This document shows positions 44,117-57,313 of a stretch of DNA of 64,000 nt, piece after piece. Source of the DNA: Actinomycetota bacterium (lineage in GTDB: Bacteria > Actinomycetota > Humimicrobiia > Humimicrobiales > Humimicrobiaceae); NCBI GenBank assembly GCA_023379515.1, contig JAMCQQ010000063.1:5633-69632 (forward strand), given 5' to 3'. The notes beneath the pieces are model-generated. The model did not search any database. It saw only the letters and a program-made list of their open reading frames with translations, and had not been told where the DNA came from. The position numbers and the translations under genes were made by a program. Numbering within the stretch: position 1 is the stretch's first letter; each line of letters starts with the position of its first letter.

Positions 44117-45103
44117 ATGAAAAGCAAAGTTAAATTTTTAAATTTTCAAAACTTTGGACTTATAGTAATTTTAATAATACTTGTAATCTTGTTCTGGTCA
44201 ATTAACAAACAATTTTTAAGTTTTGAAAATATAAAGAATATATTTCTTTCTATTTCAGTTATTGGAATTATTGCAGTGCCGATGACCCTTTTAATGATTA
44301 GTGGAGGTGTTGATTTATCTGTAGGAGCGCTTATGGGATTTTCTTCATCTCTTGTTGCTGCTCTTATGACCAAATTAGGAATTAATCCGGTACTGGCTGT
44401 TATTTTAACTTTATTAGCTGGAATAGGTGTGGGATTTGTCAACGGTCTTATTGTAACTAAAATAAAAGTAAATGCATTCATAGAAACAATTGGCATGCTT
44501 AGCATTCTGGGAGGCTCTGCACTAATTATGACAAGTAATAAAGGCCAGGTTGCAACATTTTCAGGTTCCATAGGGATAGAAAGTAAGGCTTTTAGTTTTA
44601 TTGGACTTGGAGAAATTTTTAGAATTCCTGTTCAGGTAATTATACTTGTAATCTTTTTTATCACAGGATACATAATACTTAATCATACTCAATTTGGAAG
44701 AAAAGTTTATGCAACAGGTGCCTCGGAAAAAGTAGCTATATTATCCGGAATTAATGTAGATAGAACAAGAATAATTAATTTTATATTTACATCATTTGCG
44801 GCATCTGTTGGTGGGATTATTCTTGCTGCACAATATCGAGCGGGTGCAGAAAGAGTTGGAACGGGATATGAACTTTTGGTTATCACAGCTGTTATATTAG
44901 GAGGAACTGCATTTACGGGTGGAATAGGTACAATGCAGGGAGTATTACTTGGTGTAATTATTATGGGTATACTCAGGTATGGGATGGATCTGCAGAATAT
45001 AGGAGATTACTATAAGCAGATATCAAATGGTGTACTTCTTTTAATAGCAGTTGGAGTTGGAATTTTAAGGGATAAGCTGGTTGGATATAAGACAAGAGTT
45101 TAA
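44117..45103 (+). CDS. Ribose-type ABC transporter permease 2, cassette D
   Basis: A 328-residue membrane protein with MISGGVDLSVGALMGF, GRKVYATGASEKVAILSGINVDRTR and AVILGGTAFTGGIGTMQGVLLGVIIMGIL. GTGGAG precedes the ATG. Autoinducer-2 (Lsr) and rhamnose (RhaP/RhaQ) importers also use two permeases; with the rhamnose-mutarotase relative in the cassette the RhaPQ parallel is attractive but unproven. Confidence 0.87.
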   Translation: MKSKVKFLNFQNFGLIVILIILVILFWSINKQFLSFENIKNIFLSISVIGIIAVPMTLLMISGGVDLSVGALMGFSSSLVAALMTKLGINPVLAVILTLLAGIGVGFVNGLIVTKIKVNAFIETIGMLSILGGSALIMTSNKGQVATFSGSIGIESKAFSFIGLGEIFRIPVQVIILVIFFITGYIILNHTQFGRKVYATGASEKVAILSGINVDRTRIINFIFTSFAASVGGIILAAQYRAGAERVGTGYELLVITAVILGGTAFTGGIGTMQGVLLGVIIMGILRYGMDLQNIGDYYKQISNGVLLLIAVGVGILRDKLVGYKTRV

Positions 45104-45116
45104 AAAAGGAATATAA

Positions 45117-46166
45117 ATGCCTAAAAAACTTAAAAATCCTTCAATAAAGGATATAGCAAAAGAAGCGGGAGTTGCAATATCTACAGTTTCTTATGTTGTG
45201 AACAATAAAGATCTTGTTTCTGATAAAACCAAAAAAAAAGTATTAAGAGCAATCAATAAACTTGGTTATAAGCCAAACTTTATAGCCCGAAGTTTAAGGA
45301 CTCAAAAAACAAGAATAATCGGTGTTATAGTTTATGATATTTCAAATCCTTTTGTAGCTCAAATAGTAAACGGAATGGAAGAAATTGTAAAAGATAGAGG
45401 ATATATAATGGTACTTGGCTGTACATTTAATGATACTTCTGAGGAAGAAAGACAGATCAATGTAATGTTAAACCAATTTATAGACGGACTTTTAATTGTC
45501 AGTGGTTCAGACAATGAAAAAATTTATAAAAAGATATTGAAGAAAAAAGTTCCGATAGTATTTATTGACAGAGAATTGGAAAGTATAGATTATGCAGGTG
45601 TATTAATTGATAATGTCGAAGCTATGGAAAAAGCAGTAGATTATCTTTTTTCAATGGGACATAAAGAGATAGGTTACATATCATATCCAATGGAAAAACA
45701 GACAATTGTCAGGAAAAGATATACAGGTTATCTAAGGGGACTTGAAAAGAACAATATAATCTATAATCCTGAATTTGTCATAATAGATGATGAGTTTATC
45801 AACAAAGAGTTTGAAGGTAAAGATATGGAAATTACTTTTAAGCTCATGAAAAATTTTATTGAAAATAAAAAACTGCCGACAGCTTTTATAACCATTTCAG
45901 ATATAATAGCTTATGGATTAATAAAAGCTCTTAGAGAAAATAATATAAGAGTACCGGAAGATGTTTCAGTATTAGGTTTTGATAATATTATGTTTGATGA
46001 ATATGTGTTTCCACCCCTTAATACAGTAAAACAGCCAAAAAAAATGATGGGTATTAAGGGGATGAATCTTCTTCTTGACATTATTGAGGGCAAAAACGTT
46101 GAAAATAAACACATTGTATTACCAACGGAAATTATAAAGAGACAGTCTGTCCTGTTTAGAGGATAA
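45117..46166 (+). CDS. LacI-family transcriptional regulator of cassette D
   Basis: A 349-residue protein. N-terminal HTH and hinge SIKDIAKEAGVAISTVSYVVNNKDLVSDKTKKKVLRAINKLGYKPNFIARSL (residues ~7-58), then a periplasmic-binding-protein-like effector domain (RIIGVIVYDISNPFVAQIVNGM onward). Starts 14 bp after the second permease, so it is the last gene of the operon it most likely represses through the operator at 37546-37579. Confidence 0.88.
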   Translation: MPKKLKNPSIKDIAKEAGVAISTVSYVVNNKDLVSDKTKKKVLRAINKLGYKPNFIARSLRTQKTRIIGVIVYDISNPFVAQIVNGMEEIVKDRGYIMVLGCTFNDTSEEERQINVMLNQFIDGLLIVSGSDNEKIYKKILKKKVPIVFIDRELESIDYAGVLIDNVEAMEKAVDYLFSMGHKEIGYISYPMEKQTIVRKRYTGYLRGLEKNNIIYNPEFVIIDDEFINKEFEGKDMEITFKLMKNFIENKKLPTAFITISDIIAYGLIKALRENNIRVPEDVSVLGFDNIMFDEYVFPPLNTVKQPKKMMGIKGMNLLLDIIEGKNVENKHIVLPTEIIKRQSVLFRG

Positions 46167-46275
46167 AGTAGCGACTTTCTAGATGTTTCATAGTTTTAAA
46201 GCATATACAAAAGAAGTATGAAACTCTTAGAGTTGTTTGACTGAAAAACAGGGTCACTTATAATGTTTTTTATAA

Positions 46276-49824
<3,549 letters not shown>

Positions 49825-49990
49825 TTAAAAACAGCTTGAAAAAACAGGAAATTTATTTATTTTATATTTTTTTTAAATAAAATTGATTTTTTATATTGGA
49901 AAAAATCAAAAAAACAAACTCTTTATTATAATATTTATTTTTCTTATATCAAATATATTTTGCTTTAAATATTTATATTCTTAAAACCTG

Positions 49991-51004
49991 TTATCTTGTG
50001 AAAGCCTTTTTTATAATAACTTCGTTACTTATTAAAATGTCAACATACTGGGCTCTTTCATAAAAATATGGATCTTTCATATTCTTTTTTGACAGCTTTC
50101 CTTTAAAATCTGAAATTTCCCTGTAGCCTTTTAAATCCATCCATGTCTGTATTTCATTAATCATTTTGGGGATATGATCTATGCCGTTTCTGTAAATTGT
50201 ACTTACTGATTGAGTGCAGGAAGCTCCTGATAAAATCATTTTAATTACATCACTTCCGTTATATATTCCGGTACTGCTGCAGATATCCGCGTTAATGTTT
50301 CCGAAAGCAAGTCCGGTCCAGCGAATTGGTATCTTATTTTCATGTTCACATGAAAGGGTTATCGGATAAACATATTTTTCATCATCAATATTTATTTGCG
50401 GCTGAAAAAGTTTGTTGAACAGTACAAATCCCTTTACGCCTTCCTTATCCATCCTGTAAATCACATTTAATGTATTTGAGTAAAAATAACTTAGCTTAAC
50501 GCTGAAAGGGATTGAAATTTCTTTATTGATACTTTGCAGTATGTCAAGCTGCTCTTTTTCAATTTCAGAAGATGCTTTTTTAATGCTTGAAGGAACTGAA
50601 TAAAAATTTAATTCAATTCCATCCACTCCTGTTTCTTCAATTTTTTTAGCATAATCAATCCAGGTATCCTTTGAAACTGCATTCAAGCTCGCGATAACGG
50701 GAATTTTTAAGATGCTCTTTAATTTTTTTAATTTAAACAGATGTTCCTTAGGGCCCGAATGTTTAAATTCAGGAAATATACTGATCATCTCTGCATGACG
50801 TTCGGTATATTCCTCAATTTGTTCTTCCATCTGCAGGCTTTCAAGTTCAATTTGTTCCTCAAAAAGAGATTTGTATACGACAGCAGCCGCTCCGGCTTCT
50901 TCAATTTTTTTTACCTTTTCAAAATCAGCCATCATATTATTAGCGCCTATAATAATTGGATTTTTTAAAGCAATTCCCATGTAAGTTGTTTTTAAACTAA
51001 CCAT
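49991..51004 (-). CDS. Dihydroorotate dehydrogenase-like flavoprotein
   Basis: A 337-residue TIM-barrel protein: LKTTYMGIALKNPIIIGANNMMADFEKVKKIEEAGAAAVVYKSLFEEQI, then LKIPVIASLNAVSKDTWIDYAKKIEETGVDGIELNFYS and IPFSVKLSYF. This is the PyrD-like branch often annotated next to PFOR genes in anaerobes, probably not the pyrimidine enzyme itself. It is upstream of nifJ in the same direction with 196 bp of AT-rich DNA between. AGGAGG precedes the ATG. Its role near PFOR is not established. Confidence 0.8.
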   Translation of the reverse strand: MVSLKTTYMGIALKNPIIIGANNMMADFEKVKKIEEAGAAAVVYKSLFEEQIELESLQMEEQIEEYTERHAEMISIFPEFKHSGPKEHLFKLKKLKSILKIPVIASLNAVSKDTWIDYAKKIEETGVDGIELNFYSVPSSIKKASSEIEKEQLDILQSINKEISIPFSVKLSYFYSNTLNVIYRMDKEGVKGFVLFNKLFQPQINIDDEKYVYPITLSCEHENKIPIRWTGLAFGNINADICSSTGIYNGSDVIKMILSGASCTQSVSTIYRNGIDHIPKMINEIQTWMDLKGYREISDFKGKLSKKNMKDPYFYERAQYVDILISNEVIIKKAFTR

Positions 51005-51366
51005 TTGACTCCTCCTGACTATAAAGAAGGGATATTATTATTTTAAAAACATCAAAAACATTATATTATATCATTTTAATAAGAATAATTCTTTTCAAAT
51101 TCCTTAAAAAATTTTATTTGGATTATTGACATGAGATGATTATTAAATTATATTGTTATATTAATATAATAAAATAACAATTTGGTATTTAGTGTAAAGA
51201 TTCGAACAAGATAAGGTTAAGCCATACAGTTAATAAAATACAAAAGATCTTACTATGCAATGTTGAGATTATACTTATATCATTTTAAAACCATGCATAT
51301 TTAATTTGTGTAAATATAAATTAAAATAAATAAAAGTATGACCGATTTCTCTAAGGTTTCTATAAT
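51005..51366. other. Divergent control region between the DHOD-like gene and cassette E
   Basis: AT-rich. A possible promoter, TTGACA at 51126-51131 with TTATAT about 16 bp on, lies on the plus strand, followed by a 14-bp AT palindrome TTATATTAATATAA (51156-51169). About 200 bp of leader before the PHP gene shows no other element. Confidence 0.35.
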
Positions 51367-53052
51367 ATGAAAGAAATAATTTATAAAATTGGCAAACCGA
51401 AAGAAGATGGAAATTTATTATTATATGGTTTTTCTGTACCAAATATTTACACATTGGATGAAAGAGAATTAACAGAAATTGATTATAGATGGGTAGAAAA
51501 AATAGCGGCTATCAAAGCACCAAAACAAAGTGAAGGTTGTGTTGGTGTTACTTTTAAGATATCTTCTCCTAAATATCAAGAAGTTATTATATATAAAGGA
51601 AATTCTAACAATATTGAAATTGGAAGAATTGCTATTTCTGGAAAAAAAGAATGGGAAACTATTTATCTTAAATTTCAAAATAAAATAAGTTTCGAAAATA
51701 ATGAGATAATAAAATTTATTGCTAAAAAACAATACCTTGGGTTTTGGAGGCAGAATTGTTATAGATTAAGCGATATTATTTTTCATTACGAATATGAAAT
51801 TATTTCTAATAAAAATAACCAATTAAGGAAAAAAAGCAATTATAGACTGCTTCTTGGGGATTTGCATGTACACACAAATGCATCATTATGTTCTAGAGAA
51901 GAAGATTTTGGATCATTTGAAGACAATATTGAAAAGGCAAAAAGAAATAACTTAGATTTTATTAGTTTCACTGATCATCCTGAACATTTTTTACATTTTG
52001 ATGTATTAAAGGATTTTTTTAAAGTATATAACGATTATAAAAAAAAGCCGTTTATAGTGATCCCAGGATTTGAATGGGCATCAAAGACTTTTGGAAATTA
52101 TAATGTATATTTTAATGATATCCCTAATCCTAGTATTTTTAAGCATACTTATGAACAAAAAGCTAATTCTTTAAAAAAACTTTGGGAGATATGTGAAAAT
52201 AGCGGAACTAAATTTATAACCGTTCCACATCATTTATATCATCCATATATTATTTTAAACACTAGTTATAAAATACCGGTAAAGTACCAAACAGTAGTAG
52301 AAATAATTTCTTGTTGGGGTTCAAGTGAAAGTTTTTCTCAGGGTAATTTAAATACAAATTTCCCAGTCAAAGACCCATATAAAATAAATCCTGGTTTCTT
52401 TGTTGAGGATATATTAAGAAGGGGACAGAAATTGGGTTTTGTTGGGGGAACAGACTGTCATAATTTCTGGCCTGGTTCTGCAGGTTTAACTGGTGTATAT
52501 ACAAAAGATTTTACTTTAAAAGCTATTTTTAATGCTATAAAAAGTAGAAAAACATATGCAACTACTGGAGTTAAATTGAGATTAAAAGTAATGATGAACA
52601 ATCAGCTGATGGGGCATATTTTTAAGGTTAATCAGTACTCAATAAACCAACTCTATCCTTTGCAATTTAAAATTGATGTAAAAGGGACTAGTAATATTAA
52701 AAAAGTAGAAATTATCTCTAATGGTTATGTTATAAAAGAAATAAAATTCAGAAACAGAACGATTAATAAAAATATTGAACTTGAAATTAAACGTGGAACA
52801 TATGAACTTACAGATGCAGACAGATATTATTATGTTAAGGTATATCAAGAAAAAGGGAACGAATATTTTTCAGATAAAGGTATTGCATGGTCGAGTCCTA
52901 TTTGGATAGATTATGATTTTAATGAATCTCCAGTGGGTGAAATTTTTGAAGATAAAGAATTTATTGATATGGAAAATTATAAATTTAACCCTTTTTTTAA
53001 TATACCAAGGAAATTAAAAGGACCAAAAAGAAAAGAACTTATGAGATTATAA
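51367..53052 (+). CDS. PHP-domain metallohydrolase, CehA/McbA-like
   Basis: A 561-residue protein. N-terminal beta-rich region (1-~165), PHP core starting LLGDLHVHTNASLCSREEDFG, with ISFTDHPEHF, VIPGFEWASKTFG, TVPHHLYHP and GGTDCHNFWPGSAGLTGVYT carrying the His/Asp/Glu metal ligands, and a C-terminal beta domain (~425-530). Relatives are metal-dependent hydrolases of esters or phosphoesters. No signal peptide, so cytosolic. No good ribosome site. It precedes a sulfatase-like gene and an importer, suggesting it trims an imported compound. Confidence 0.75.
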   Translation: MKEIIYKIGKPKEDGNLLLYGFSVPNIYTLDERELTEIDYRWVEKIAAIKAPKQSEGCVGVTFKISSPKYQEVIIYKGNSNNIEIGRIAISGKKEWETIYLKFQNKISFENNEIIKFIAKKQYLGFWRQNCYRLSDIIFHYEYEIISNKNNQLRKKSNYRLLLGDLHVHTNASLCSREEDFGSFEDNIEKAKRNNLDFISFTDHPEHFLHFDVLKDFFKVYNDYKKKPFIVIPGFEWASKTFGNYNVYFNDIPNPSIFKHTYEQKANSLKKLWEICENSGTKFITVPHHLYHPYIILNTSYKIPVKYQTVVEIISCWGSSESFSQGNLNTNFPVKDPYKINPGFFVEDILRRGQKLGFVGGTDCHNFWPGSAGLTGVYTKDFTLKAIFNAIKSRKTYATTGVKLRLKVMMNNQLMGHIFKVNQYSINQLYPLQFKIDVKGTSNIKKVEIISNGYVIKEIKFRNRTINKNIELEIKRGTYELTDADRYYYVKVYQEKGNEYFSDKGIAWSSPIWIDYDFNESPVGEIFEDKEFIDMENYKFNPFFNIPRKLKGPKRKELMRL

Positions 53053-53194
53053 GGTTAAAACAAAAGCGTATATTTTTTTAATATTAATATTTTTTTCAAG
53101 AATGGATAATATAAGGTTTTTTCTGTAATTTGAAACAAGCTCTTTAACATAATGTTTATCAATTTCCAAAATATTATTACTAATAGTTTAAAAC

Positions 53195-53207
53195 ATTAAC
53201 ACGATAG
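53195..53207 (+). repeat. Shared 13-mer ATTAACACGATAG, copy 1
   Basis: The same 13 bases occur at 54787-54799. Copy 1 lies 14 bp before the sulfatase-like start; copy 2 lies at the head of the binding-protein leader. It may be a shared regulatory or leader element of cassette E. Confidence 0.4.
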
Positions 53208-53220
53208 ATAGGAGTTGAAA

Positions 53221-54624
53221 ATGAATATAATAGTAATAGTATCAGATACTTTAAGAAGAGATCATCTTGGCTGTTATGGAAATAAGGATATAATAACTCC
53301 TTATATAGATGAGTTTTCAAAGAGCAGTCTGAAGTTTAATAATGCTTATGCAACTTCTTTCCCGACCATGCCATGTAGGGCAGATCTTTATACTGGTAAG
53401 TATACTTTTACATATTTAGGATGGAATCCTATAACTAACGAAGAAAAAGTGCTTCCAGAAATATTACAGAAAGCAGGTTATACTACAATTGCTGCTGTTG
53501 ATACTCCTTTCTTCAAGCGTTTTGGTTATGGATATGACCGGGGATTTAGAGACTTTGTAGAAATTTGTGGTCAGGACGTTAAACTTGATGGTCCTAGGAT
53601 TAGATCATATTGGAGGAACGAAGAGGATCGTTTTGCACCAAGAACATTTATAGCTGCTGAAAAGTTATTAGAATATTATTATAAGGAAAAATTTTTCCTA
53701 TATATTGATACATGGGATCCGCATGAGCCATGGTACCCACCAGATTATTACGTAAAGTTATATAGGCCAAAATACAATGGTGAAGGCCATGTTGCGCCAT
53801 CTTATTGGGATGATATGAAGGAAGCAGGTCTAACAAAAGATGATATCGAGTTATGCCATGATTGTTATTGCGGGGAAGTAACCATGGTGGATAGATGTGT
53901 TGGTAAATTATTAGATAAAGTAAAGAAATTAGGGATATGGGATGATACTGTAATAATATTTACATCAGATCACGGGTTTTGTTTCGGTGAGCATGGATTA
54001 TTTGGAAAAGCTAAAGCTAGAAACACATCTTTTTTCAATAAAAAAGTAATGATGTCAGATTTTTATGATCCTATTAAAACGGAAAAAGTTAACGAATATA
54101 AGGCTAGTTGGGAATATTTTCCGTTATATCAAGAAATAGCAAGAATACCATTTATTATCTACATACCAGAACAGAAATCAAGAGAAATAAATAGTTTGAT
54201 CTCCATTGTAGATATAATGCCAACAATATTGGAATTAAGCGAAATTAAAGCACCAGATACAGTACAAGGAATATCGATAGTTCCTTTAATTGAAAATAAG
54301 AAGGATCATATAAGAGATTTCACAGTAACGTCATATCCATTGTATAACGTTGGAGACAAAAGCAGGATTGTTGATGGAATGATAAAAGCAATAAGTGAAC
54401 ATTTACCTGCAACTATAAATACAGAAAAATGGTCAATGATTTATGCTGATAATAATACTCCAGTAAGATTGTACAATATTTTAGAAGACCCTGCACAAAT
54501 AAAAAATGTCTTTAATGATAATAAAGAAGTCGCTATAAAACTACATAAAAAATATTATGAATTGCTGGAAAAAGTTGAAACAGATAAAAGGTTTTTAATT
54601 AATAGAAAATATGTTGCAAATTAA
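53221..54624 (+). CDS. Sulfatase-like alkaline-phosphatase-superfamily hydrolase with Thr at the nucleophile position
   Basis: About 467 residues. Starts MNIIVIVSDTLRRDHLGCYGN, with WDPHEPWYPPDYY, TSDHGFCFGEHGLFGK and a C-terminal subdomain as in sulfatases. The active-site motif Cys-x-Pro-Ser-Arg reads Thr49-Met-Pro-Cys52-Arg53 followed by ADLYTG. The cysteine that becomes formylglycine in type I sulfatases is therefore missing from its place. A Thr nucleophile is used by phosphodiesterases of the same superfamily, so a phospho- or phosphonate ester is an alternative substrate. No signal peptide: cytosolic. ATG 53221 chosen since AGGAG (53210-53214) is six bases away; TTG 53215 abuts it. Confidence 0.75.
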   Translation: MNIIVIVSDTLRRDHLGCYGNKDIITPYIDEFSKSSLKFNNAYATSFPTMPCRADLYTGKYTFTYLGWNPITNEEKVLPEILQKAGYTTIAAVDTPFFKRFGYGYDRGFRDFVEICGQDVKLDGPRIRSYWRNEEDRFAPRTFIAAEKLLEYYYKEKFFLYIDTWDPHEPWYPPDYYVKLYRPKYNGEGHVAPSYWDDMKEAGLTKDDIELCHDCYCGEVTMVDRCVGKLLDKVKKLGIWDDTVIIFTSDHGFCFGEHGLFGKAKARNTSFFNKKVMMSDFYDPIKTEKVNEYKASWEYFPLYQEIARIPFIIYIPEQKSREINSLISIVDIMPTILELSEIKAPDTVQGISIVPLIENKKDHIRDFTVTSYPLYNVGDKSRIVDGMIKAISEHLPATINTEKWSMIYADNNTPVRLYNILEDPAQIKNVFNDNKEVAIKLHKKYYELLEKVETDKRFLINRKYVAN

Positions 54625-54786
54625 TATTGGTAGAATAATTATTAATAGGGATAAAAAGGAGCTTCAGAAAATTCAAATTTCTTATTATAAAAGATTACAA
54701 TTAAAGTCTAAAAATAGGTTCTTAGAGAGGATTTTTAATTATTTCATAATTCAATTTATATTATAAGTAAATAATAAATCGTAATG

Positions 54787-54799
54787 ATTAACACGATAG
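54787..54799 (+). repeat. Shared 13-mer ATTAACACGATAG, copy 2
   Basis: Second copy of the element at 53195-53207, running into the first AGGAGGTGA of the binding-protein leader. Confidence 0.4.
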
Positions 54800-54873
54800 G
54801 AGGTGAGATCAAGAAACTTTTTTTAGATGTGCAATAAAATATAAGAATCAGATATTATCATGATAGGAGGTGA
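54798..54873 (+). promoter_or_regulatory. Two extra Shine-Dalgarno sequences in the leader of the cassette E binding protein
   Basis: AGGAGGTGA at 54798-54806 and AGGAGGTGA(TT) at 54865-54873, 67 bp apart; both match the 16S anti-Shine-Dalgarno tail over nine or ten bases. Neither has a start codon in range, and the ATG at 54934 has its own AAAGGAG. Confidence 0.55.
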
Positions 54874-54933
54874 TTAAAAGATATTTTTATTTATTTTTTA
54901 AAAAAATTGTTAAAAAAGGAGATATTTCAAAAA

Positions 54934-56283
54934 ATGAAAAAATTAAAAATTTTTACAATTATTCTTTTAACTTTGGCAGTTATTGCTACTCTTGTTATTT
55001 TGCCTGGTTGTAAAAAAGCAGTTACTACTACTACTACAACAACAACTGCAGCAGCCGAAACCACAGCAGAAGTTGCTACAACAACTTCCCCATCAGAAAA
55101 AGTTGTCTTAACAGTATGGAAAGGACCACATGGAGTTGATGATGCTGTAGCTTTATCGGATGCTATAAGTGCTTTCGAATCTGATCACCCTAATGTTACC
55201 ATAGAATTAGGATCATTGCCTTGGGATAATTTCGTTGAAAAAATGGTTACTTCTATAGGAGCGGGTAACCCACCAGATTTATTTCTAGCATCTCTGCCAA
55301 TGGTCGGAAGTTATGTTGAAAGATTATTAGATTATAATAATCTTTTTACTAAAGAAGAAATGCAATTTCTTACCAAAGGAGTTTCTAAAGAACAACTTGA
55401 GTCTTGTATTTATAAAGGGAAACAATTTGGTATACCTTATGGAGGTGTAACAACCGGTTTTGCATATAATATAGATTTATTACAAGAAGCTGGATTTAAG
55501 AATCCCCCCGACACATTGGAAGAACTACGTCAAATGGCTAAAGTTTTAACCAAGGACATAAATAACGATGGAATAATAGATCAGTATGGATGGGGACAGT
55601 TATCCTATGATACAGGGGAAGCAAAACCCGATATATTTTTGTATCAATACGGAGATACTTTGTTAAATAAAGACCAAACAGATATTGGTTATGATAATGG
55701 AGCGGGGCTAGAAGCGTTTAAATATATTGATCAACTTTGGAATATCGATAAGAGTGCTGTACCGCCGGGTTTATATCCAGGGACTACATCGACCGACGCA
55801 TTCTTAAATGGAAAATTTGCAATGTGGATAACTCATTCACCAATAATTAAGTTGTTGGATAAATATCCTAATTTTCATCTGGGTGTCACAGTTAATCCTC
55901 AAGGCCCAGGAAAAGAGTTAGCTGATGGAAGAGGTACTTGGGCAGGTTTTTCTTTTTGGAGCATAGCAGATAATGCAAAACATATTGATCTTGCCAAAGA
56001 GTTTATCTTATATTTACATAATCCTAAATATATGGTGAAGCCTATGGAGATGTTTGGATATTTCCCTATGAGTTCTGAAGTAAAGATGAAATTATCACCA
56101 TTAATGGAAAGCTTTAATAAAAATATCCCATATGGTATTCCATATCCAATGCATAAAAAATTTAAGGAATTGCAAAAGGTAGCCATTTGGGGAGAGATAT
56201 CGGCGCTTCAAACAGGGGTTAAAACACCAGAGCAAGCATTTAAAGATTCTGTAGCAGCTGGGCGTAGGATACTTAGTGAATAA
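54934..56283 (+). CDS. Family 1 extracellular solute-binding lipoprotein (sugar), cassette E
   Basis: About 449 residues. Signal peptide MKKLKIFTIILLTLAVIATLVILPGC with the lipobox cysteine at 26, Thr-rich linker (TTTTTTTTAAAETTAEVATTT), then an SBP_bac_1 domain (VVLTVWKGPHGVDDAVALSDAISAFESDHPNVTIELGSLPWDNFVEKM; GIPYGGVTTGFAYNIDLLQEAGF). This is the MalE/UgpB class, unlike the RbsB-like binders of cassettes A to D. The likely ligand is an oligosaccharide or glycoside. The in-frame TTG at 54907 would add charged residues before the signal peptide. Confidence 0.87.
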   Translation: MKKLKIFTIILLTLAVIATLVILPGCKKAVTTTTTTTTAAAETTAEVATTTSPSEKVVLTVWKGPHGVDDAVALSDAISAFESDHPNVTIELGSLPWDNFVEKMVTSIGAGNPPDLFLASLPMVGSYVERLLDYNNLFTKEEMQFLTKGVSKEQLESCIYKGKQFGIPYGGVTTGFAYNIDLLQEAGFKNPPDTLEELRQMAKVLTKDINNDGIIDQYGWGQLSYDTGEAKPDIFLYQYGDTLLNKDQTDIGYDNGAGLEAFKYIDQLWNIDKSAVPPGLYPGTTSTDAFLNGKFAMWITHSPIIKLLDKYPNFHLGVTVNPQGPGKELADGRGTWAGFSFWSIADNAKHIDLAKEFILYLHNPKYMVKPMEMFGYFPMSSEVKMKLSPLMESFNKNIPYGIPYPMHKKFKELQKVAIWGEISALQTGVKTPEQAFKDSVAAGRRILSE

Positions 56284-56310
56284 TAAATAACAAGATGTTT
56301 ATTTAATAAG

Positions 56311-56349
56311 AACAGAGTACCTTAAAATTTTGCTTTTAGGTACTCTGTT
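56311..56349 (+). terminator. Hairpin behind the cassette E binding-protein gene
   Basis: AACAGAGTACCT... pairs with ...AGGTACTCTGTT (12 bp plus further A/T pairs with a one-base bulge). It separates the binding-protein gene from the permeases. Confidence 0.6.
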
Positions 56350-56414
56350 AATAAAAATGTTAATCTAAGTTATAGTTAAAATTAATAATTTGATTTTATA
56401 ATTCGAGGTTGAAA

Positions 56415-57308
56415 TTGAACTTTCTAAAAATTAATTTTGAGAAGATTAGAAAGAATAAATTTGCATATTTTATGCTTTCACCAGGATTATCATTATGGGT
56501 AGTATTTTACATATTTGGTTTTTTTTGGATAGTAGTGGCATCTTTTCAAAAAGGTTCAATTGCAAGTTCAAAAGAATTTATAGGGTTTAAAAACTATATA
56601 AATGTTTTTAATGACCCACTTTTTTTAAAAACCATATTAAATACGATTCAATATATGTTTTTGATAGTTATCCCCTTAATTATTTTCTCTTTATTAATTG
56701 CTATTATTTTAAATAAAATAAATAAAAGAATGCAGAATATAACCAGAGCGTTACTATTTATTCCTATGCTAACCTCGATAGTTGCTGCTGCAATAATTTG
56801 GAGAATTATGGTGAACCCTGATATGGGGATTATAAGCAATATATTTAAATTTTTTTCTATACAATCACCTAATTGGTTCGGTGATCCAAAATTTACTAAA
56901 TATTTATTATCATTTATTGAAATATGGAGACAATTACCATTTTTCATTGTAACTTTTTTAGCTGCAATACAAAATGTAGATAAGGAATTATTGGAAGCAG
57001 GATATTTAGATGGAGCAAATTATCTTCAATTATTTATTAAAATAATTTTGCCTGTAATTAAACCGGTTTTGTTATTTGGAGTCGTTATGTCTACCATTTG
57101 GTCTCTTCAATTGTTTGCTTCAGTTTATGTACTTACAAAAGGAGGACCTGTGGATTCCACTTCTTCATTAGTTTGGTATATATATCAGTATACCTTTCTG
57201 TTTAGTAATGTTGGTAAAGGAATGGTAGCAACAATAATTTTGCTGATATTAATTTTTATTATTACTTTTATTAATTTAAAGATATTAAAATATGGTCAAG
57301 AGGGTTAA
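56415..57308 (+). CDS. Sugar ABC transporter permease (MalF/UgpA-like), cassette E
   Basis: About 297 residues, six membrane segments. The EAA-type loop reads ELLEAGYLDGANYLQLFIKIILPVIKPV. TTG start at 56415 with GAGG at 56405-56408; TTG 56409 is too close. It forms a heterodimer with the next gene. Confidence 0.87.
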   Translation: MNFLKINFEKIRKNKFAYFMLSPGLSLWVVFYIFGFFWIVVASFQKGSIASSKEFIGFKNYINVFNDPLFLKTILNTIQYMFLIVIPLIIFSLLIAIILNKINKRMQNITRALLFIPMLTSIVAAAIIWRIMVNPDMGIISNIFKFFSIQSPNWFGDPKFTKYLLSFIEIWRQLPFFIVTFLAAIQNVDKELLEAGYLDGANYLQLFIKIILPVIKPVLLFGVVMSTIWSLQLFASVYVLTKGGPVDSTSSLVWYIYQYTFLFSNVGKGMVATIILLILIFIITFINLKILKYGQEG

Positions 57309-57313
57309 TAAAT

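Noticed and set aside
46185..46245. GTTTCATA/TATGAAAC inverted repeat between the LacI gene and nifJ as a terminator
   Set aside because: Short arms, long loop and no T-run; too weak to annotate.
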